A stretch of 11,190 bases of DNA. It comes from an uncultured Prevotellaceae bacterium. Lineage in GTDB: Bacteria; Bacteroidota; Bacteroidia; Bacteroidales; Bacteroidaceae. A program made the position numbers and the translations under genes. Shown in pieces: positions 6,384 through 11,190 of the stretch (position 1 is the stretch's first letter; each line of letters starts with the position of its first letter). The notes beneath the pieces were generated by a model, which saw nothing but the letters and a program-made list of their open reading frames with translations, did no database searches and had not been told where the DNA came from. Location of the stretch: contig CAMJLI010000054.1 in the NCBI GenBank assembly GCA_946406585.1, forward strand, positions 1 through 11,190, written 5' to 3'.

Positions 6384-7148
6384 TTAGTCTCCGGCTTTTG
6401 ATGAAATCCAACCATGTAGCAACATCCACAAGTTATTTTTCGCTTTCTCGGAAACGGTTTTCATTGGGAAGTCCATTTTTAAGCCTATAGACACACAGCT
6501 GCGGTTGTTCCGCTCGTCTATACCATATGTTTGTCCAGCCACGGATCCATCAGTGAAACGCAGCGAGGCCTTGTTGCTGCCCCACAATCCGAAACGAAGG
6601 CTGTACGCCACACAGAAAGAAACACTGCTGAAAAGATGGATATCCACACCAACCTGTGGTGATAGCGACAGCGCAGGGCATGAAACGTCGTATGTCATCA
6701 TGGCTTGACAGCCAGGAAAACCTTGCTCTGCCACGATATGGCACTCACCTTTCTGATGTCCAAGGTTCAGCACGTTTGTGTGAAGCAAAGCTCCGATGTG
6801 AGGCTGACATATCCATTTGCGAGGAAAGAAATAATATTTCGCTCCTGCATGAAGGCCGAGCATGTTCACTTTCTTCAATCCTATTCCGTCGGAATAATCT
6901 GTATATAGTCCTTGTTGTTCAAAGGTCGCGCCACCCGTCAGTGCCAAGTGGTATGAAAGCCAATAGTCGGCAGAAATGAAGAAATCATTTCCTTGGTCTT
7001 CATTCACATAGTTGGTGCCGTCGTCATAACGGTTTTCCAGCATTTGAAGACCTCCTATGCCGGCCTCTATTGACCAAACGTTCTCTTTTTGTCCAAAGGA
7101 GTAGAGCGAAATCAAAAGCGCGAATCCTAATAATATCGCCTTTCTCAT
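6384..7148 (-). CDS. Outer-membrane beta-barrel protein, porin/OmpA-like family
   Basis: 254 residues with a type I signal peptide (MRKAILLGFALLISLYSFGQ). The mature part is a series of amphipathic strands with Gly and aromatic residues: WSIEAGIGGLQM, NDFFISADYWLSYHLALTGGATF, VNMLGLHAGAKYYFF, PHIGALLHTNVL, LSPQVGVDIHLF, SVSFCVAYSLRFGLWG, SCVSIGLKMDF. This fits an 8- to 10-stranded outer-membrane barrel. Two features are unusual: six Cys residues (114, 136, 147, 157, 179, 218) in the mature part, and a basic 25-residue tail after the last predicted strand instead of a terminal aromatic residue. It starts one base after the stop of the preceding gene, so translational coupling is likely. The substrate or function cannot be told. 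Confidence 0.75.
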   Translation of the reverse strand: MRKAILLGFALLISLYSFGQKENVWSIEAGIGGLQMLENRYDDGTNYVNEDQGNDFFISADYWLSYHLALTGGATFEQQGLYTDYSDGIGLKKVNMLGLHAGAKYYFFPRKWICQPHIGALLHTNVLNLGHQKGECHIVAEQGFPGCQAMMTYDVSCPALSLSPQVGVDIHLFSSVSFCVAYSLRFGLWGSNKASLRFTDGSVAGQTYGIDERNNRSCVSIGLKMDFPMKTVSEKAKNNLWMLLHGWISSKAGD

Positions 7149-7149
7149 A

Positions 7150-7680
7150 TCAGTTCATCTTTGTCATGCGGTAGCCCATCCTTTTCAGCTGCATGGTGGC
7201 TCCAGCCAGATAGAGCTGGTGCAGGCAGGCGACATAGGCATGGAAGGCCTCCTTGGTGCCAGGTTCGATGTGCTGGTGGCGCAGTGCGTTGTACACGCGA
7301 GAGGCGCATTCGCCTACCACTTTCTCCAGCACGGTATAGTCGACGCCGCTCAGCAGCAGCACGTTCTCTCGGATATACTCGTCCATGTTGTCATACCCTC
7401 GCTTGTCACGCAGGTAGGCATAGAGATTCTCTATTTTCGAGTAGATCTCCCACTCCGCATCCCAGAATTTCGCGACGGCCATGCCAATGTACATCATCCA
7501 GCCAAGGCTGGCGGAGGGGAAGTCGTTGAATTCCCTGATGCCGTCAGGGATGTAGGCTTGGGCTATCTCCTCCCATTTCTCCTCCACATCCGGACATTGT
7601 GGCAGCCGTTCATCAACCTCCTTCATGCTGAGCAGGAATTGGTGAAGGTCTTTCTGCAGTTGTTCTTCGAATTGTTTCAT
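7150..7680 (-). CDS. Conserved hypothetical alpha-helical protein
   Basis: 176 residues, predicted almost entirely helical, with no signal peptide and no clear membrane segment, although a Gly/Met-rich stretch (SLGWMMYIGMAVAKFWDAEW, about 58-77) is the most hydrophobic part. Other notable stretches are KWEEIAQAYIPDGIREFNDFPS (35-56), RDKRGYDNMDEYIRENVLLLSG (91-112) and a C-terminal helix pair ending LKRMGYRMTKMN. I do not recognise the family and assign no function. It lies 15 bp after the amidohydrolase gene and 1 bp before the beta-barrel gene, so it is the second gene of the same transcript. The ATG at 7680 is the only sensible start. Confidence 0.8.
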   Translation of the reverse strand: MKQFEEQLQKDLHQFLLSMKEVDERLPQCPDVEEKWEEIAQAYIPDGIREFNDFPSASLGWMMYIGMAVAKFWDAEWEIYSKIENLYAYLRDKRGYDNMDEYIRENVLLLSGVDYTVLEKVVGECASRVYNALRHQHIEPGTKEAFHAYVACLHQLYLAGATMQLKRMGYRMTKMN

Positions 7681-7695
7681 GATCTTATCAATCGC

Positions 7696-8442
7696 TCACA
7701 GTCCCATGAATTTGGATGCGTTGTTGTAGAAAATGTTTTCAAGCCCCTCGTCATCCACACCGCAAGCCATGATCTTCTGTATCTCGACTGTCGGGTGGTG
7801 GAACGGAGAGTCGATGCCGAACATGACCCTCTCGTGTCCTACGGTGTCATAGGCGTTCTTTATCTGACAGCTCATCGAAGTTCCGGAAGTCTCCAACCAG
7901 ATGTTGTCGTAGCGTTTGGCCATTGTGATGGCGGCATCCACATAAACCCCATGGGCATGACCCATGTGTATCATCACGATGGGGAGGTGAGGGTGTCGTT
8001 CCGCCAACAGTCCTATCTGCCAGGGAAGGGAGAAGGGTGGATGGCCGGAATGTACGAACAGCGGTTTCCCGTATTTCTCGCAAAGTTCCGCCACGGGGTC
8101 GACACAGGGAGCGTCGGCGGTATAACCGTCGAACAGCGACTGCAGCTTTGCTCCTGCAAAATGCTCGTCGCGCAGGTAATGCTCCAGCAGGTCGTATGTC
8201 GGCTGTCCTTGGGCGCAGTTGACCCACATCAGCGGGATGATGAGGTCTGGATGCTGCTTGTATGCCACCGCTGTATCCTCGTTGGAATATGCGCTCGAAG
8301 AGCAAAGGATGGTCTTCTGTATATTGTATTCTGCCATCTGTTCAAGCAGCCGTTCCACGTTGAAGTCGATGTTGAACGGGCTGCCAAACGCCCCGATATG
8401 GGTATGTGCGTCTATTTTCCTGAATCTGTTGAAATCACTCAT
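7696..8442 (-). CDS. Amidohydrolase-family TIM-barrel metal-dependent hydrolase
   Basis: 248 residues from the ATG at 8442. The amidohydrolase_2-type signature is clear: KIDAHTHIG at residues 9-17 gives the first metal pair (H13, H15). FVHSGHPPF (129-137) supplies H131 and H134, IHMGHAHG (158-165) supplies H159, H162 and H164, and FGIDSPFHHP (208-217) carries the catalytic Asp211. Relatives are cytoplasmic hydrolases or decarboxylases on varied substrates; none can be named here. An in-frame ATG at 8628 would add 62 residues of basic, low-complexity sequence that would run into the gene upstream, and it is rejected. A TAnnTTTG promoter element at 8484-8491 lies just upstream of the chosen start, supporting it. 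It is the first gene of the four-gene run down to 5763. Confidence 0.9.
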   Translation of the reverse strand: MSDFNRFRKIDAHTHIGAFGSPFNIDFNVERLLEQMAEYNIQKTILCSSSAYSNEDTAVAYKQHPDLIIPLMWVNCAQGQPTYDLLEHYLRDEHFAGAKLQSLFDGYTADAPCVDPVAELCEKYGKPLFVHSGHPPFSLPWQIGLLAERHPHLPIVMIHMGHAHGVYVDAAITMAKRYDNIWLETSGTSMSCQIKNAYDTVGHERVMFGIDSPFHHPTVEIQKIMACGVDDEGLENIFYNNASKFMGL

Positions 8443-8483
8443 TATTTGAACTGGTATTTTGTCTTTATAGTGCAATTGTAGTG

Positions 8484-8491
8484 CAAAAGTA
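8484..8491 (-). promoter_or_regulatory. -7 element of the amidohydrolase operon promoter
   Basis: On the minus strand TACTTTTG matches TAnnTTTG fully. The expected upstream TTTG is weak (only a TTTTCTG about 22 bp away). The leader to the ATG at 8442 would be roughly 35 nt. Together with the 95-bp gap it suggests a new transcript begins here. Confidence 0.5.
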
Positions 8492-8537
8492 CAACGAATT
8501 TTGGTAAAACAGGCAGAAAAAGGGAACGATAGTGATG

Positions 8538-9137
8538 TCAGTTGATGATGGATCCTTCCCGTGGCTCTTCTGTTGAATCGAAGTCGGAAGCGTGTTCCCT
8601 GGAGTCGCTGATTTCGATGAATTGGCACAGGGTCTCGTCATAGGCCCAATGGTCTTTCTTGAACCACCTGTTCATGAGACGCGTGAATTTCCTCACAGCC
8701 TTTTCCCATTCCTCAGTAGGTATCATGGGTTTCAACAACTTCAGTTCCCTTTCAAATGAGCATTTGCGGGTGTCGTGAATGGCGTTGTAGAGGTAGTCCT
8801 TGTGCTCCCGGTAATACCATTGGCCATTTTCGGCATGGTCGTACACGTAGCGCCATTTCTTCTCCTCTTCCTTGCGGTCTTCGAGTTCCCACATAGTGGA
8901 TATGTTCCAGCAGATCTTCTCACACGCCCATGTCATCAGTTTCTCCTTGCTGACGAACCGTTCAGCCACATGGTCAGCCTCACGCTCGCCAACGCACCAG
9001 ACTTCCAGAGGGTCGTCTTTCACATAGTAATAACGCATGCTTTTGAAGGCTCGTTCCACGATGTCTTGTGGAATCTCATCCGGCAGTCTGCTCAGGATCC
9101 ATTTCTTGCCGTACCAGTCGCTCATATCAAAAGACAT
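8538..9137 (-). CDS. Trp-rich hypothetical protein
   Basis: 199 residues, strikingly rich in Trp (11, at 8, 13, 47, 70, 77, 83, 95, 107, 144, 158, 164) and in charged residues. It looks helical and soluble, with no signal peptide. Notable parts are SDWYGKKWILSRLPDEIP at the start, a coiled-coil-like acidic/basic helix ELEDRKEEEKKWRYVYDHAE (84-103) and EEWEKAVRKFTRLMNRWFKKDHW (142-164), ending in an acidic tail. I recognise no family. The ATG comes directly after the TAA of the preceding gene with no base between, so it is translationally coupled to the large secreted protein. Its own secretion is not indicated. An in-frame Met at residue 5 is an alternative start. Confidence 0.75.
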   Translation of the reverse strand: MSFDMSDWYGKKWILSRLPDEIPQDIVERAFKSMRYYYVKDDPLEVWCVGEREADHVAERFVSKEKLMTWACEKICWNISTMWELEDRKEEEKKWRYVYDHAENGQWYYREHKDYLYNAIHDTRKCSFERELKLLKPMIPTEEWEKAVRKFTRLMNRWFKKDHWAYDETLCQFIEISDSREHASDFDSTEEPREGSIIN

Positions 9138-10643
9138 TTAGATTCCTTCCAGGAATTGATTGCGGGATTGTTTGCCCAACAGGATTTTCCTGCCGTTTAC
9201 AATGTATAGCCCGGGCTGGGTGGGGGTGAACTTCTGGCATTGTCCGGTCAGGTTGAACGTTGATTGGTGCGTGGGCGGCGTGGTGATGGGAGCCATGCCT
9301 GTCGGCCTGATGTCTGCGTCAAATTCTATGGACTGTTGTGGCAGGATGCAGTCGCTGGTGATTTGTATGTCGCTGCCGTCGCCATTAGGCACTGTCGGTA
9401 TCTCTATCCAGCATTCATCACCGGGGAGAAGACCTCGCAATGTGGAAGAGGAACGGATGTCGCCGATTGCGAACCAGGCATCCCTGTAGAGTGGCGCTAT
9501 GCCTTCGTTGGCTACCAACAAGCGAGTGGTGGTGCCATCTGTCTGACATTGCTTGACCACGAAGTGGTAGCCGGTGGCCATGGAACCCTCACGGAACCTC
9601 TCCGGTGTGGCAACGCCCCCACGAGGCGCGTCGTTGGCAATCATGAAGGTGATGTGATATTTGGCGGCTTGTTCTGCCCAGGTGTGGCCATAGAGACCAT
9701 CGGGACTAAGGAAATTCTTCTGGTCGTTGGACGAATAGTAGCTGATCTCACCGCCGCAGACACCTGTCTGCCAGCGTGTGCCTCGGCCGATGGCGTTCCA
9801 GCATTCCTCGTTGTATCCGTCACTTGTACCGATCTCGTGGTCTTTGTGCATGAACGAGTCATCGAACAGGCCGAAGTGCAAAGCCATCAGCTCGTCATCA
9901 TCGACCACGGGGGAGTACTCGTCATCGGCGGCATCTATGGAAACTGCCCATGGGATGTCGGTTATGACGGCGTTCATGTGCTCGAAGAACTGTTTTTGGA
10001 AGTCTTTTGAGGGGAAGTTCTTGCCCAGTTCCAACTTCGTACCGTAGATGTGATACTCGGACCAGTGGCCGAAACCCACCTCCAGAAAGGCCAGGCGGGC
10101 ATCGTGGCCGTAACGTAAGGCGAAATCGGTGTAGAACTGCAAGGTGAAACGCTGCAATTCCGCATTGCTCCAGTCGGCATAGTAGGTGGGGCCGTCGCCA
10201 CCGGGGTTCTTGGAATAAGTCTCCTTGTAGTCTGTCCTTTGCTTGATGTAGTCGGGAACGGCGGTTGTTCCTTTCTTGCCGTCAACATCCGTGCCCGACG
10301 GGTATTCGTAGCGGAAACGGGCTATCAGTTGGTGTCCACGGCTGGCCACATCGTCCAGCAGGTTGTCAAACCATTCCCAGTCATACACGATGGTGCCGTC
10401 ATCCTCGCAGCCGATCACCACCTTGCAGGGAAGGCAATATGAGAACTCCAGTTGTATGGTCTCACCATATGTGGCATGTTGGTCACGGGCTTCGTCAGGC
10501 CAGAGCACCAGTCCTGTCATCGGCTGCGGATGAGTGATTTGCCGCTCAAGTGCCACCGATTGCCACAACTGTCCAAGACAGACCGTAACCCCTGTCATGA
10601 TCATCGTTACCAATACCAACAGTTTTTTCTTCATACTGGTCAT
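9138..10643 (-). CDS. Secreted glycoside-hydrolase-like protein (DUF4832/DUF4874-like)
   Basis: 501 residues with a signal peptide to about residue 24 (basic MKKK, hydrophobic core, CLGQ). The N-terminal two thirds read like a TIM-barrel carbohydrate enzyme: DWEWFDNLLDDVASRGHQLIARFRYEYPS (88-116), WSNAELQRFTLQFYTDFALRYG (158-179), then FLEVGFGHWSEYHIYG (186-201), which resembles the GfxGxWGEwH motif of DUF4832/DUF4874 proteins. Glu188, Glu196 and Glu299 (GGEIS) are candidate acidic catalytic residues; this is inference. The C-terminal third looks like a beta-sandwich, ending in TQPGLYIVNGRKILLGK (475-491), a tail common in secreted Prevotella-type proteins. The start at 10634 (MKKK) is as good as 10643. 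It has its own TAnnTTTG element upstream and is coupled to the Trp-rich gene downstream. The glycan target is unknown. Confidence 0.72.
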   Translation of the reverse strand: MTSMKKKLLVLVTMIMTGVTVCLGQLWQSVALERQITHPQPMTGLVLWPDEARDQHATYGETIQLEFSYCLPCKVVIGCEDDGTIVYDWEWFDNLLDDVASRGHQLIARFRYEYPSGTDVDGKKGTTAVPDYIKQRTDYKETYSKNPGGDGPTYYADWSNAELQRFTLQFYTDFALRYGHDARLAFLEVGFGHWSEYHIYGTKLELGKNFPSKDFQKQFFEHMNAVITDIPWAVSIDAADDEYSPVVDDDELMALHFGLFDDSFMHKDHEIGTSDGYNEECWNAIGRGTRWQTGVCGGEISYYSSNDQKNFLSPDGLYGHTWAEQAAKYHITFMIANDAPRGGVATPERFREGSMATGYHFVVKQCQTDGTTTRLLVANEGIAPLYRDAWFAIGDIRSSSTLRGLLPGDECWIEIPTVPNGDGSDIQITSDCILPQQSIEFDADIRPTGMAPITTPPTHQSTFNLTGQCQKFTPTQPGLYIVNGRKILLGKQSRNQFLEGI

Positions 10644-10690
10644 GATGTTCTTCAGATTGAAATTATTTCCCTTATTCTTTCAAGAGGCTA

Positions 10691-10698
10691 CAAAGGTA
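10691..10698 (-). promoter_or_regulatory. -7 element upstream of the large secreted protein gene
   Basis: On the minus strand TACCTTTG matches TAnnTTTG perfectly, about 48 bp upstream of the ATG. No convincing TTTG is found at the expected distance, so the promoter is only half supported. Confidence 0.5.
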
Positions 10699-10741
10699 CT
10701 GATATTTGAGGACATTTTTGTCATGCGAAGGTTCGCAAAAC

Positions 10742-10782
10742 AAAAAAATCCCGAAACACGGTTGCCATGCCCTGGGATTTTT
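10742..10782 (-). terminator. Strong intrinsic terminator
   Basis: AAAAATCCC (10744-10752) and GGGATTTTT (10774-10782) form a perfect 9-bp stem around a 21-nt loop. On the minus strand the stem runs into a seven-T tract. It lies 15 bp after the stop of the thioredoxin-like fragment and separates it from the next unit. It is nearly symmetrical and could also stop plus-strand transcription. Confidence 0.8.
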
Positions 10783-10797
10783 GTTGGTTGGAGAGTT

Positions 10798-11013
10798 TCA
10801 CTCCATGATTCCTCCTGCCAGACGTTTGAGTTCTTGGTAGGGAAGAACACCGATCTGTCTCTCGATGTCTCCATCCTTGGTGATCAAGAAGAATGTGGGG
10901 ATTGTCTGGATGCAGGCAGCACCATCACGAAGACGCTCCTCCGATTCATGCCAGACGGAATGATGGAGGAGCGGATATTGAAGTACGGTGTCAGGCTGTT
11001 GTCGATTTGTCCT
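10798..11013 (-). pseudogene. Thioredoxin-like fragment lacking a start (probable pseudogene)
   Basis: A 71-codon open stretch on the minus strand, bounded upstream by an in-frame TAA (11014-11016), contains no ATG or GTG at its beginning. It reads as the C-terminal half of a thioredoxin-fold protein: a LQYPLLHHSVWHESEERLRDG segment, then CIQTIPTFFLITKDGDI with the conserved cis-Pro (IPT) and beta-strand, ERQIGV, and a final helix YQELKRLAGG. The N-terminal half with the CxxC site is not found in this frame. In the other two frames upstream only short broken pieces are seen, including an ATG at 11084 overlapping the preceding stop but halted after four codons. A strong terminator follows it. 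It could be a decayed gene or a sequence/assembly error; which one cannot be told from here. Confidence 0.6.
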
Positions 11014-11080
11014 TTAATTACTACCACGGGGAGCAGGCTGGTACGCAAGTCTTGGCTGTAAGAGTGCGCTCAGGTGCTGT

Positions 11081-11190
11081 TCATTGCAGCTGTTCGATGT
11101 CAAATTCCTCACAGAACCTGGCATCCATGCCCTCATAATCGAAATGGTAGTCTATCTCTTCCAGGGGAAGGCCTTTGAACAGTTTGTAAA
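11081..11190 (-). CDS. 3' end of an unrecognised gene at the window edge
   Basis: 35 codons before a TGA at 11081-11083 are open to the window edge on the minus strand. The visible end is acidic and aromatic: LFKGLPLEEIDYHFDYEGMD followed by ARFCEEFDIEQLQ. I do not recognise it. It lies just upstream of the thioredoxin-like fragment on the same strand. It might be the N-terminal part of the same broken gene, shifted in frame, or a separate intact gene. Confidence 0.45.
   Translation of the reverse strand, partial: YKLFKGLPLEEIDYHFDYEGMDARFCEEFDIEQLQ

Noticed and set aside
5823..6401. 192-codon plus-strand open frame
   Set aside because: Antisense to the DUF2284 gene, whose Cys motifs are decisive.
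7219..8481. 420-codon plus-strand open frame
   Set aside because: Antisense shadow of the amidohydrolase and helical-protein genes; those have clear motifs, this one has none.
8443..8628. 62-residue N-terminal extension of the amidohydrolase
   Set aside because: Basic, low-complexity residues with no family match, overlapping the upstream gene and the promoter element at 8484-8491; the family begins at the HxH motif just after the ATG at 8442.
9264..10010. 248-codon plus-strand open frame
   Set aside because: Antisense to the large secreted protein gene; no recognisable domain.

Overview
The window looks like a chromosomal segment from a Bacteroidota species, probably of the Prevotella/Segatella/Bacteroides type. 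Three things point there. At least five lipoproteins occur, several with an acidic tract right after the lipidated cysteine (CSSDDD type). Promoter elements match the Bacteroidota form (TTTG, about 20 bp, TAnnTTTG), and clear Shine-Dalgarno sites are lacking. Several families are common in this phylum: Lipocalin-like lipoproteins, a large secreted protein ending in a YIVNGRK-like tail, and HigB/HigA with the toxin first. The genus is inferred.

Layout from left to right. Bases 1-977 (+ strand) hold the 3' part of an unrecognised gene and a small DUF2809 membrane protein. All other genes lie on the minus strand, so they are read from right to left. 1073-2907 is a HigB/HigA toxin-antitoxin pair followed in the same direction by a lipoprotein gene and a two-helix membrane protein gene. 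2908-3206 is intergenic and holds the higBA promoter, a pair of direct repeats and an intrinsic terminator. 3207-5186 is a tight three-gene lipoprotein operon: Lipocalin-like lipoprotein, Cys-rich small lipoprotein, PstS-like phosphate-binding-type lipoprotein. 5306-5647 is a lone small lipoprotein with its own promoter and terminator. 5763-8442 is a four-gene run: amidohydrolase, unknown alpha-helical protein, outer-membrane beta-barrel protein, DUF2284 Fe-S type metal-binding protein. 8538-10643 is a two-gene unit: a large secreted glycoside-hydrolase-like protein and a Trp-rich unknown with no gap between them. 10741-11190 holds a strong terminator, a startless thioredoxin-like fragment (probable pseudogene) and the 3' end of another gene at the window edge.

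How they work together: the three-lipoprotein operon is the most interesting candidate system. It has an orphan PstS-like binding protein with no ABC permease or ATPase in view, co-transcribed with two other lipoproteins that carry surface-export-type N-termini. That suggests a cell-surface ligand-binding assembly rather than a classical Pst importer. The higBA locus has a textbook promoter overlapping a 20-bp-spaced direct repeat that could be the HigA operator. No CRISPR array, rRNA, tRNA or intact insertion sequence was seen.
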